Assembly: GCA_009761415.1 (NCBI GenBank)
Contig: QUOL01000016.1
Coordinates: forward strand, 124,001-188,000
DNA length: 64,000 nt
Reading direction: 5' to 3'
Source: Sarcomyxa edulis
Lineage: Eukaryota; Basidiomycota; Agaricomycetes; Agaricales; Mycenaceae
Below, in pieces: positions 48,902-60,920 of this stretch (position 1 is its first letter; each line of letters opens with the position of its first letter). Position numbers and translations under genes: made by a program. The notes below the pieces were generated by a model. The model did no database searches. It was given only the letters and a program-made list of their open reading frames with translations, and was not told the origin of the DNA.

Positions 48902-51900
48902 TCACCAACGTCCCCGAGGCGGGCTTTCTGGACCACCACCCCGATTACCACTATCACCGCGGTTGCGCACTCTCTGCCATCCAGAATCTACTGGCTTGAG
49001 AGGACTGGCACCGCCATCACCTCCCCCACGTCCGCGTCCTCTTCCTCGCCCTCGGCCACGCCACTCGCGATTACCACCACCACGGTCATCACCGTATCCG
49101 GGTCCTGGTCGAGAATCACGTTGGTCATATCGATCGTAAGTTGGTCGGTTATATGGACTGTGTTGTTGCATATTCGGGCGAGGACTCTGAGATGGAGGGT
49201 ATCCCATCGGCATACTGGGACCTGGGTTTTGCCAAGGCTGATGTGGCACTGGCGGCTGTGGCATTTGATTTGGTATGAGGGCAACGGGAGCAGGAGCAGC
49301 AGGAACGGGAACAGGGATGGGCGCCACAGAGCTAAGTGTTTGCAACATCAATTGGATCTGCTCCGGTGTTAGAGATGCGACTTCTGCTGCCAAAGCAGAC
49401 GGCTCAATTTGCTTTGGGAATGGCGGAACGGTAGGTGGCGCCGAGGTCATCGGCGGCAATCCTTGCGGTGCACCATATAAAAGGGGGTTCGGATTTGGAA
49501 CGGGGTATTGATGGGGTTGAGTTGTTGGGAGGGCGTTTGTTGCGGGTGGACTTGGTTGTACGAGCTTTCCTTTGTTCAAAACCCAGATACCAACGAGGTA
49601 ATTCGATTTTCGGACTTTAGGCAAGTGTAGATCGTCAAGAAGTTCCATATACTCTGGTAAGGGATCACTAGAAAGCAATGGGATGATATAGAGTTCGCGG
49701 CCAGGATGGTTGCTTGACGTTCGGTGACCCCATGGAAAGACCAGACCGTGGCGACTGTAGAAAGATAGAATGTTATTATTTGCGATAAAAAAAATCAGAA
49801 GTCGACTGCTTACCCTTTCGCTATCAAGAAGTCGGATAGAATTCTAAATCCACTGCTGGCAGCATCAGTAGACGGTGAGAAAGCGACTGCTATCAGCTCT
49901 TTGGCAGGATTCATTCGGTTTTGCAATAAGAACTTTCCCGATTCTTGCACAGCGACGCGTCCATCGATCCGTAGAAGATCTGAGGGGAACAGAACGCCCC
50001 AGAGGGGAGAACCAGCCGTCAATGGTCGACCTCCCATTTGACGAGCGATTACAGGAGTTTCTTGAGGAATCGTCGAATCTAAAGGCATATTGATCTGGGA
50101 AGCTTTGTATTAGCACGGGTAGATGAAGATAGGAGGAGAATATTATGTACCTTGCCAGACCAGACTTGGGGCAAACCGTCGAAGGCAGCTTGCTGTGCTT
50201 CTGCGGTATCCACGGTTGCATTTTCTTGATCCTTTTCCTCGAGGAACATATCAAAGTCCTGATCATCGGCTTCTTGTCCAAGGATTTCAGAGTCCATAAC
50301 AACATCTTTGTCCTCCGTGTTTGCAGTTGCGTGAGGCGGCGAGTGAGGTGACGAAGGGGATACGGGAGTGGCGGATGTGTCTTTTTTCGGGCCAATCCAA
50401 AGAGCATTCAGATCGAACGATGTTGACCGATGACGGAGTTCGGGAGGATGAGGTACATTGGCGGCGAAGGGAGAGATGCCTGTGGCAGCAACAGGTGATG
50501 CAGAGATGGCTGGAACATCAGCGCCTTCGGAAAGCCTACGAGAACCTGGCGATAATAAGGACTGGGGAGATAGTGGCACGTTCGATCCGGAAGCATTAGG
50601 ATCCTCGTCGATGTTGATCAAATCTGCAAGGTTGAGCTCGGGCTCAGAAACGACCATATCCGAAGGCCCTGGGGTATGAATATACAGAGGTGCCACAGGC
50701 GACCGCAGGGCACCAAAGGAAGAAGATGAAGACGCGTCGTGGGATGATTGCATAGCGTGGATTGGCAATGGAGGTGGTGCACCCCAAGTCGGGCCTTGTT
50801 GCACGACGGGAGACTCTGGTGGGACCGAAGCAGAGGTCGATCGCTGGTGCTGGTGCTGCAGCTGGTGTGCTTGAGCTGCCTTGGCTCTAGCCATACGCTC
50901 CCTCTCTCTCCGCTCTTCGTCCTCCTGCTCGTGATCGCGTTCACTCTCCCGATCACGCATACTTGCAAGACCTCCATCGATATCCTCGATATCCTGCAGT
51001 CCCTTATGAGTGATTTTAGCACGAGGAATGACTGCTTTCTGCAAAATTGAGTGTTCCAAAGCTTCTTTCTCCGCAATTTTGATGGATTGCTTCGTTTCCT
51101 CGTTGGCTAGGTCAGTGGAGGACATGAGGGAGATCTCTTTGGGCGTTATATGTGAGGAGGCTATGCGCTTGTGTATGACGATACGGTCAGGTTTGCTTAA
51201 ATTAAATTGAAGCATTCGGAAACGCTCCCTGTAAAGAAGAAGAATAGATCGTTAGCATGCATGCATAAAATCGAGTTGAGAAATGATTGTACTTGTACTT
51301 TGGGCCAGCAGTGGCTTTCCCTTGCTTATCGTGGTCAGAGTATATATCGTACACGCATTGCTCAAGTTCAATAGCAAACTTCTTAGCCTTAGCTTCCAAC
51401 TTTGTTTTTTCCTCGTCCGTCAAATCCTCAGATTTTTTCTCAACCGTCATACCCTCTCCATTACCATCGCCCCCCATCGCGTTGTCGTCGATCTTGTCAT
51501 CGTCGTCTTTGATGTGAGGATACCTGATGAATATCTGACAGAACACTTCTTCCAACTTCCCGAGACAATACTTGCGAGTAGGATCGTCGGTTGGTGTCGA
51601 TTCAGACTTCTTTCTCTTGGAAGGCGGAGGATGCGCCGCAATTACCTTCGACTTGCGTTTCAGGTTACTGGGGCCAGGCGAAGCCGATGACTTCCGGCGC
51701 AAACGACCAGAACGCCCTCCAGGATGGTCAGAACCTTCCGAGTCTGATTCGGAGATGGCTAGGATACGGGCACGACGCTTCAGAAGATGCAAGTAGGGGT
51801 AAGTTTTACTATGTCGAGTGAAAGCTGGTATGAAACGTACCTTTCCGAGTGCTTTGTGTTTCTCTTCAGCGACATATTCATCTGCACTACTCGGTTCGTC

Positions 51901-53055
51901 GTCCGAATCAGAAGGAAGCGGTGGTTCAGGTTTCGGCAATGCCTTCGTTTCCTCCTTTGGTAGTGTTGATTTCGAAGCTTTGGAAGATGCGGGGGTAGGC
52001 TCGACCTCTGTCTCTTCGACGACGTCCGATTCCTCCCAGTCCACTATGAAGCAAAAAAAAAATTGTCAGTCCCCGAAAAGCAGTTATGGCCAGCAAAACA
52101 TGTAGCATATGATATGGTATAAGAATTAAGTTCCTTCGTATGGTCTTTCGCCACCATGAGATGTATGTGTCTCAAGAACAGTACTACAACGAGGAAGGCA
52201 AACGACCTCATGAGGGGATTGCAGTCTTCACGCGGGCACGAACACACTCATGTACTGCAATCGTGATTCCTCCAAAGTAGTAAAAAGCGAAGCAACACTA
52301 CTTGCTTGACTGAAAGACTGAGTGTTGCCGTACTCGCGAAGTAATAAATGGCCCATTCTACGACATGGACATGTTTTCATGATTACACGATGGCGAAAAG
52401 AAGGGAAAGACACATGAAGGAAAGGAGAGGCGAAGCAAAAGAAACATGTTGTGGATAAAGTAGGGACTTGAGAGTACTCACTGACTGTTCGTCGACCGGT
52501 TTTCTGTGTACAAGCTGGACATACATATATACCTATAAGTCGCAACAGGGTCAGATGTGGCGAAGAAAGACGACAGGGAGAAACTCACTGATATCCTCTG
52601 CATCCCGTTCGCTCAGCTGGACGCACCGAAAATGAAACCTTCAAAGCGAAATCAGATACCCAAGACATGAGAGGAGTGACAAGATATGCTCACCAGTCGC
52701 TACATTCCGCACAATGCACCATCGGCGTCCCATCGTCAAGCTGTTTGCACAGACAGTAAATCTTCTTTGCAGAGGCTCTTGTCTCCTTTGGCTTGACAAT
52801 AGGAGCCTGAGACTGAGGTTTGACATTCTTTCTCTTCACACTGGTCACCTTGTCCATCTCTTTCTCCTTTTCGTTCTCCTTCTCGACTTCAACTGCATCG
52901 TCGTCCTCTGTTTTTGGACTAATCTGAGGCGGTGCTGGAACCTTACGAGGCGGTCGTCCTTTCGTTGCTGGTTTTGCTTTTGGATTGGGTTTAGTTGGGG
53001 GTGTTTTAGCAGCAGTAGCAGCCACTGCTGATCTTGTTCTTGCACGAGTGCTCAT
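48902..53055 (-). CDS. bye1: Bye1-like transcription factor (PHD finger, TFIIS central domain, SPOC)
   Basis: A chromatin and Pol II-binding protein of the Bye1/PHF3/DIDO type, roughly 1150 residues. ATG 53055 gives MSTRARTRSAVAATAAKTPP. The PHD finger is IYCLCKQLDDGTPMVHCAEC with FHFRCVQL and YVCPACTQK. After a long intron (about 52045-52485) comes MDWEESDVVEETE and an acidic linker with basic patches. The TFIIS domain II-like segment is YCLGKLEEVFCQIFIRYP, FAIELEQCVYDIYSDHDKQ, FRMLQFNLSKPDRIV and ASSHITPKEISLMSSTDLAN. The SPOC domain includes VWSGKI and a segment starting MPLDSTIPQ, with LFPSDLLRIDGRVAVQESGK. The C-terminus is Pro-rich with an RGG block (GRGRGRGRGRGGG) and stops at 48902-48904. 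The domain order matches yeast Bye1; the RGG tail is an addition that could bind RNA. Confidence 0.88.
52045..52485 (-). other. Unusually long intron of the Bye1-like gene
   Basis: About 440 bp, against about 45-65 bp for most introns here. Ends fit: exon ...GTCA, donor gtgagt, acceptor ttcatag, next exon TGGACTGG, giving V-M-D-W. A frame at 52228-52545 continues from the PHD exon but shows no family motif. Confidence 0.6.
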
Positions 53056-55170
53056 TGCTTGAGAGATGCCGTTCAGTCGGTATCGTGGTCGATGATCAAG
53101 CAGAAAACAAATCCGATAAGTCATTTCAGAGTCCGCTGCTTGGCTGTGGTTGGTATGGTGGCGCGACTCCACCCTTCGCACGGCCACCTTCGACCAATTT
53201 GCAACTCGATGTTCTCTCTTTTCTTGCTCAACTCCACGACTGTCGACGTCAAATGACTTCTTGAATCTACAGCTATGTTCTCAAGGCTATGTCAAGTCCC
53301 TTCCGCTCATCTATGCTTTCTCGTCTTAGCTTCCCATCGCGGCGGTGTCAGTCCGAAACATCCCGCGACATATACCAATCATCTTGGGTGGTATTCCGCA
53401 GTCGCGAGACTCTATATGGTTGGCTGGTTAGGGTTCCATCTTTCTCATTCTATATGGTCGACGGATGTACCTCATGTTCGAGGCCTCAGGTTTGCGCGTT
53501 TGCTTCTTCCGAGACACCGACGTGGTACTCAGTATTCAGCGCTCGGCGCTGACCGTTCTATTCGTGGTCACCAATATACACCACGCCTTGGAAACTTCAC
53601 AGGACTTGATTCATATCTTTTCTCGCGTTTACACGGACTAATTATGGCCTCCTGACATTCAAGGCATCTGTTACAAAGACAGGTATGTCCATTATTCATT
53701 CCTTCGTCATTGACAATCTTATCCCGATTCCATTCGGAAGGTTGATGAGATCTCGGCCACTTGATGGCAAAAGGCAGATACGAAAACGGACAAATTCCAG
53801 AATCGGTCCGTCTGCTTGGCCCGTGACATGGTACTTGTAGACCTTACCCTTGCGGCGGGCCTGCGAGTCGACTTCTTTTTCTCTCGTCCTTGCCTCACCT
53901 CAATCCGCATTTGTGCAGCTCTGGGATTGCGGTGGCACCGATGGTTTGGCGTAGACGCGTCTAATCACTTCACGTGCGGTCCACTGTTGTCACGGTGTGA
54001 CACATCCGGTCCTGCCCGTGTCCATCGCGCCATTATCGAGGGCGTCTGATGCCGCATGGAGTATAGTCGAGGGGCTAGTATGCCGGGCGCATCGAGATTC
54101 CGGTCTGTTATTTCACCCTTGGGGAGAGTGTATTCGTCATTGGGGTCATCTTGGTGATTGCAAAGCGCGCACTGGCAGTGGTTGATCCATCCGGGGAGGT
54201 ACTGCATGCACTAGCATGTACATGACTCTAATCTAACAGGCATCTACCGGAAGGAATCGAAGTGGGATTTCGAAAAGTAGGTTCTTGACATGAGGTCCTT
54301 GTGATACCGAAGTTTTGCTGACCGATAGGAAATTGCGTGGGTGTTTTGATGTATGTTGCCTGCCATCTATTTGGGTGCGTCATAAACACATCATCAGAGA
54401 CAGACACGAGGAATTTGATGAGTGTACGGCATTCGTTTATGCTGGCGTACGTTGGAGGGATTGGAGCAGAAGGTTAGGTTGAGTTTGAGGAGGATGAACC
54501 TAGTAGCTACTGCAGGCGTGTACATCTGAGACTCAAAAGATATTGTAAATACTATTCAGGTACTGCCGTACTGGTCTGGAGCAGTGCACTCCAAGATCGG
54601 TTCCGAGTGTCATCCGCAAGATATCAGAGACAGAAGAGTGAGCACTCCGTCTGAGACAGAGGATCAAGCTTATTCAAGGAACACCCGACCGGAATTATAT
54701 TCTCCAAGTCCTCTTTTCGCGACGACTATAACTCTGGCCACGCTGGAGACCTCGGCGGCTGGTCTTCGTTATACTATTAGCCAGGCCAACGAACACTGAA
54801 GTTTAGGGGGCATTTCGACCCTAGAGTATAGATCTCCAGGTATTTTCAGTCCTTGGATACGACCGCGACGAGCTCGGGGCGTCGAGACGGTAGGCCCGCA
54901 CTTGCATTGCATCCTCCAGCCCTAGCTCACTTACCACATAGCTCGCAGCTTTAACATTGTGAGCATTCATGTCTACTTTTACCTTCTGGGACCACCCATT
55001 CCCAGACAGGCACTTTCGCTGTAAAATTTGAACTCATCCCGACTTTCACAGACTCTCCTTTCGATCCACCGCAGATTACTCGAGCATACTCTGCCAATCT
55101 ATCGAGTCTCGAACTGCTTTTACTTTCCTTTGGCACTCGTATTCCACCTCTTTTCACCCATATCGAACAC
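53056..55170. other. Large divergent intergenic region
   Basis: About 2.1 kb between the Bye1-like gene and the Cdc7-like kinase. A 126-codon frame at 53275-53655 (+), starting MFSRLCQVPSAHLCFLVLAS, and an overlapping frame at 53289-53552 are the best candidates; neither shows a recognisable domain. Frames at 53816-54049 (+) and 53965-54207 (-) are also unrecognised. Long promoters or an unannotated small gene are both possible. Confidence 0.4.
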
Positions 55171-58100
55171 ATGGCTGTAGCTGTCCTTTCAACATCCGCC
55201 GTTTCCAATCCTTTCCAAATGGCTCCTCAACGCGTTGCGTCACAACCACCGGCTGCATCGTCGTCGACCCTATCCACAAGTCCGGAATCGTCTTCAAAAC
55301 CTTTCAGTCGGATACGCTCGTCACTGGAGCATACGTTGAGAACGGCGACAAGGTCAAGGACTAAACCTCCACCTCCCGATGCTGATGACTTTGCTCTGCT
55401 CAGTACCCACTCCTCTACCAGGAAAGGCAAGGAAAAGGCTCCAGCCGAGGATCCACCGAAGGAGAAAGAGAAGGGGAGATCAAAGATGTTGAAGAGGCTG
55501 GAGTCCAAGGTCACATTTCGTCGGGACACGCCCTCTCCCTATCCACCCGCCCCTCCAGCCGACAAGAAGGATGCTCCCAAACCTGATAAACCTGACAAAG
55601 TGCGAAGAGCTGGTTTATCAAGTTTCATAACGCCTTCTTTGCGCCAGGGATCAATGTCGTCACCGGCCCTGCATCTCTCGTCCCAGGCGTTGCCTTCCCC
55701 GAAGTCACAATCCGCTGTCCCTGCTTCTTCTTCCAACTTAAGTGCCGCCCTCGTGTCACCTTCCCGAGACAGGTCCAGAAGAGCTAGCTTACAGCCGCAG
55801 AATAGGGAAGTTAGTGCTCCAGCGCCTCTGATGCCTAAACGCGACAGTCGCATGAATGGACACGCGCCAACGAATTCCAATATCTCCTCCCGACACCGAG
55901 CCACCAAATCTAACCCATCGGCGATCCCATCATCACCGTCCTCTCCTTCCCTTCTGTTCACGAACAGTGCATTATCCGATACCTTGGCAACACCCACGCG
56001 ACGAAGTGAAGATCTCCCGAGCCCTCCGGATACTCCAACGCCCATGCCTCGAGGTCACTCCATCCGCACCTCTTCCAAAACCGCTATTCTAAGTTCAGAG
56101 GCAAGTTCACCGACAACACCTACCCCACGGGGCTCCAGTCCTAGTCCAATCCGCGCTCGATCGCCGTCAACCCGCACGTCGCGTGTGGTAAGCCCTTCCC
56201 AACGTGGTCTATCATCAGCCTCCGCAACACATCTCCCACTCTCCTCACCAAGCCCCTCCCCGACACCTAGAAGACCCTCTATAGATGGTCCTCGACGTCC
56301 TTCGGTCTCAATATCCCCTCCGCCAACGTCGAGAAATGTATCTCCGTCATCTCAAGTCCGACCACGACCTATTTCGCCTTCTCAGCGTTCCTATGCGCAG
56401 AATCGACACTTCAATATCTCGACCACGTCGCTTTCTTCGCCCCCAAATCCCGAACAACGGGAGCTTATTCGGACGGCAACTTCAATGTTGTGCAAAGAGT
56501 TGGTGAAACCTCCAGTGCACGTCGGTCGTAGCGAGACTGCTATGCGGGAATGGGAGGAGGTAGAGGTTAGGACGAGGGCTTTAGCGAGACTCGAACGAAT
56601 ATGGGGCAAAAGTGGAGGTGTAGGTGCTAACAGCTCGAGTAATATCAGCACATCAGGCGGAGGGATGACCTCGAGTGGGCTAAGCGCAGGTGGAGAAGAG
56701 AGGGAAAAACGTCTGTTCTGTGAAGCTTTGAGAGATGGTTTTGTACTATGCCAGTGCGTCTAAGTCATTTCTTGATTGTTCCAGTTTGCGTTTTGCTGTC
56801 GCTGACCCGATTAACTGATGAACCCTTCCATCGTAATGTAGGCTCATGAATAAGCTTCGATCAAGTTCAATCGTACGGCCGGACGTCAAGGAGGATGGGT
56901 TCGTACGTACTTCAAACGTGACCAAATTTCTGGCAGCTTGCGCTTCGTATGGTTTAGCCTCTGAGGACCTCTTCCAACGTGACGATCTCATCGAAGCGTC
57001 TGGGGAGTCCTTGGCGCGCGTCGCTCGAACCATTATCGCTCTCATCAAGTTCGTCGAGACGCCTGCTGCTAGTCGAATTAAGTTCATCCCAGGACAAGGC
57101 AAGAAACTCGTTTCCTCACCGCCATCCTCACCGACAAGTCCTTATAGTCATGGCACATCTTCTCGAGGAGCTTCTTCGACGCCAAATCTCAGTATCGCTC
57201 AGATGCAGCCTTCGACATCACCTACACCGCTTTCGCGAAAACGGTATAGTCCGCCCTCTGGTCTACCCACTGTACGCTCCAATAGTCCAGATGAAGGCTC
57301 GGGTAACTCCAGCAGCGGAAAAACTGCCCAAGAAGATGATACACCGCCACCACTTCCACCACCACCTGTCACGAAAGAAGTCCCTCAGATCATGATACCT
57401 CCTCCAAGGTCGCCTCTTCGTGCTCGGTCTCAGAGGATGAAGGAAGACGAGGGTGGTTTGTTACATTGGGCTATGGGTACCCTTTCGCGTTCCGCCAGTA
57501 AACTTACAGACTCACCTTCATCACCCATCTCGAGCTCAGTCGGAGATCGTGCGTCTCTGGCCGACTCGTACATCCGACAGTCAATGGCCTCCAGCGCTGT
57601 CTCGGATACGACTGCGTTTTCTAGCTTGCTAGATGTTGGGAGGAGCAGTAGTAACAAGTATGGAACGATACGCACTGTTACCACCGATGTGACATCGGAG
57701 GCCCCGTCATTCACTCGGACGGAAGGCAGTTCGATTGCAGCGTCGTTGGCGGATGAAATTGGTCGTAAGCGCGGGTTGGACCCAGGCGTCAAATATCCTA
57801 GGGACCGCCGGCCAAGCGAGACGCCTGTCATTGACTTGTCGAGAGTTGCAGAGGAGACGGATGAGAGTGGTTCGAGTTCTCGAGGGAACCGTCGCAAGGA
57901 TAAGGGAAAGTCTAAAGCCGCGGAGCAGCAAAGAGATGTCGAGAAGGTGGACAAATCACCTCCACTTCGGCTTGGGAAGGGGAAGTGGCCAGACGACTTC
58001 CTTGATGCGCTACAAGCACATACTTCGAAAAGTCCTAGTCCCGCTTTTACGCCATCTCCTGATTTAGACGAATCTCCTCGCGTGACCCCTCCACTGTCCA

Positions 58101-60920
58101 TCTCCCCACCGAGAAAGCTTGCGATCGTAGGTGCTTCACGACGCAATGAAAGTCTCGAGTCGATATCGCAAATGCCAAGAAGACCTTCACAGAGGCCCAC
58201 GCATCGTGCGAGGCACAGTATCGATACTCCTGTGCTTATGCCCAAAGAGTCCATTCTACGCCGGGACGCCAGTCCCGATGGCATGCCCACCAACTCCAAC
58301 AGAGTCGTGATCCGGAGGCAGAGTACCAAACCCACAGGTCCGCAGCGCAATGGTGTTTATATTCCTCGGGGTAGCTTGGATGACGCTCGTTCTTCGTCAA
58401 ATGAGAGTAGCGATGTTCTTGTGCCATTTCCCCGAACGACGTCTGGAGAGCATGGCTCACCTTCCCCGCGTTCGTCATCCGGGGATGATCTCAATTTACA
58501 CGACAAGCCGCGCCCACCTCGGGGTCGGTTTCAGAGTGACGTTGAAGGTACAAGTGCCAGAAGACGTGGACGGCCGAATTCATATGATGATCTGGGCGCA
58601 AAGCCTCAGCGGTCGAGGTTCGAAAGTATGGTAAATCTGGGCGTTGCAACAGGCAATGCTAGTGCTAGTGATCTACTGTCGCCCCGAAATTCTCTGGACG
58701 GAAGTGCAGTACGCCGGACTCTTATTCTCCGAGAAGAAGGGAAACCACCTACTCACTTCGTAAGTCACTCCTAGTAGATCTCATCCTCGGGTTCCAAGAT
58801 TCTAACACCGCTTTTTTCATGAACTCACAGCAACTTGGCAACTGTATCGGACGTGGGCAGTTTGGTTCGGTTTACCGAGCATTGAATCTCAATACCGGAC
58901 AGATGGTGGCTGTCAAACGCATTCGGCTGGAGGGTCTGAAAGAGGACGAGGTTACGCAGCTGATGAAGGAAGTCGATCTAGTCAAGAGTCTGTCTCATCC
59001 CAGCATCGTCAAATATGAAGGGATGGCTCGAGATGAAGACACTCTGAGTATTGTACTCGAGTGAGTCATTCTTCTTATCTGACAGCAGGTACCATCAATG
59101 GTTAACCTCTCGCATCTACAGATACGCAGAGAATGGTTCCCTTGGACAAACCCTGAAAGCGTTCGGTAAACTCAATGAGCGGCTTGTCGCAAGTTACGTT
59201 GTGAAAATTTTGGAAGGTCTCCACTATCTACACCAAAGCGAAGTCGTCCACTGTGACCTCAAAGCAGCGAACATCCTAACAACCAAGAATGGCAATGTGA
59301 AACTATCTGATTTCGGTGTCTCGCTCAATCTACGAGCTATGGAAAGAGAGATCAAAGATGTTGCAGGCACACCGAATTGGATGGCTCCGGAGGTGATTGA
59401 ACTCAAAGGCGCCTCGACCAAGTCAGATATCTGGTCGCTCGCCTGCACGGTGATCGAGCTCCTAACAGGACGTCCTCCTTATGCTGATATTGCCAATAGC
59501 ATGTCTGGTACGTCAGATTATATCTACCGTCATTAGGCGTCATCGTTCATCTTTGATTCGTCAGTCATGTTTCGAATCGTTGAGGATGATATGCCTCCAC
59601 TCCCAGATGGTTGCTCGCCTCTTCTGCTAGACTTCCTCGTGCAGTGCTTCAACAAAAATCCCTCCAAAAGGCCAAGTGCAGAACTGCTTTGTGAGCATGC
59701 ATGGCTCAAGAAAAATTGGGGTGCCCACAAGGTAAGCCTCGTCGCATCGTTACATAATACAATCATAGTTCGATAAAACCTGACTCCCTTTCTACATCTA
59801 GGAATTGCGTCCACAAGACAGTATCCCCTTCCTACGTCGCGTCAGCGCCGATTTGCAGAAATCGGAGGCTGTGCGCTACCTATCTCAAATCGAGATGCCG
59901 GATGTACCTACATTGGAGAACCATAGATCAGACGATGTTATAAGTGGTTCCCCACCTAGACATTCCAACTCTTCATCTAGGCCTTTGGCCGATAATGATA
60001 TCTCCCCCCGTGAACATACATTTGTGAAAACAACATTTAGCAAACGTACGTGCCATGCTCTTTCCATCTCGCTGCTCATGGTCTGATTCTTCGCCACTGC
60101 AGCTATGGTATGCCGAGTCTGTCTACTAAACGTAAAAAAGAGTGCTGTACTCTGCGAACAATGCAGTCTCATCGCACACTCCAAATGCGCGATGAATGCA
60201 CCGCCAACGTGCGATCTTCGTGCTCAACTCCTTTTATACGCTCGTTATGCAGAACAAGGAAATCCTGGTAGCGTATATTCCAATCCTGTGGACATCCTAA
60301 ATGGAGTCCCACCAACTAGTGCCAAGTCTGATGTCTCCTACGTTGCGCATACTCCACGGACTAGTCTAGATGTCCCATCTACTCCATCTCCTATTCCAGG
60401 AGCACCACCAATCCATCCTCCTACTGCGTTCAAATTCATCACGGCGTTCAAACGTTCGCGATCTAATCTGCATCAGGAAGCGACAGCACCCGCGTCTTCA
60501 GCTTCGCTTCCCCAAGCTGTCCCACAAGACGACAAGGAGAAGCTAGCTCGCAAACCCACGGTCCTTCTACGTAAAGAACGACCACGGTCCTTGGCGAGTT
60601 CTACGACGAATGCTGATTCCAGCGTGAGGAGCGCTGCCACTGCTGCAGAAAGTTTTACGAGCCGACATGCCACGTCTGTTGTTAATGAGACGAGCAGTCA
60701 TACAACAGGGGGACGTCTTTCTGCCAAGGGTTCAGATGCTGGTGGTCATAGGTCTTCGAGAATGACATCCACCTCTATCTCCGGTGCTTCGAGAGTTACG
60801 AGTACCAGCGATGACGCGAGATCGGGTATCATTCCGGGCGAGATGCCTGCAGATTCGCGAAGACAGGCAAAGCACACTCACACTCGAGGCACGAAATCAG
60901 CCAATTGCATTGTCCAATGA
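55171..60920 (+). CDS. Cdc7/SepH-like septation kinase with CH domain, C1-like zinc finger and CaaX-like C-terminus
   Basis: A giant (about 1780 residues) STE-type kinase of the Cdc7/SepH group, which in other fungi drives the septation initiation network. ATG 55171 opens a Ser/Pro-rich disordered region of about 430 residues. A calponin-homology-like domain follows at 56460-57080 (LIRTATSMLCKELVKPP, FCEALRDGFVLCQLMNKLRS, NVTKFLAACASYGLASEDLF). A second disordered region leads, through an in-frame junction at 58758/58831, to the kinase: IGRGQFGSVY, VAVKRIRL, VVHCDLKAANILTT, LSDFGVSLNLRAM, GTPNWMAPEV. The HRD motif reads HCD. A C1-like finger comes next (CRVCLLNVKKSAVLCEQC, HSKC). The C-terminus is NCIVQ, CaaX-like, stop 60918-60920. 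All exons join in frame. Confidence 0.87.

Noticed and set aside
55539..56045. 168-codon open frame on the minus strand
   Set aside because: It is antisense to the same low-complexity coding exon, with Gly/Leu-rich composition typical of shadow frames.
57430..58350. 306-codon open frame on the minus strand
   Set aside because: It is a shadow of the Ser/Pro-rich coding exon of the septation kinase; no domain is seen and the plus-strand frame joins in frame to the CH and kinase parts.
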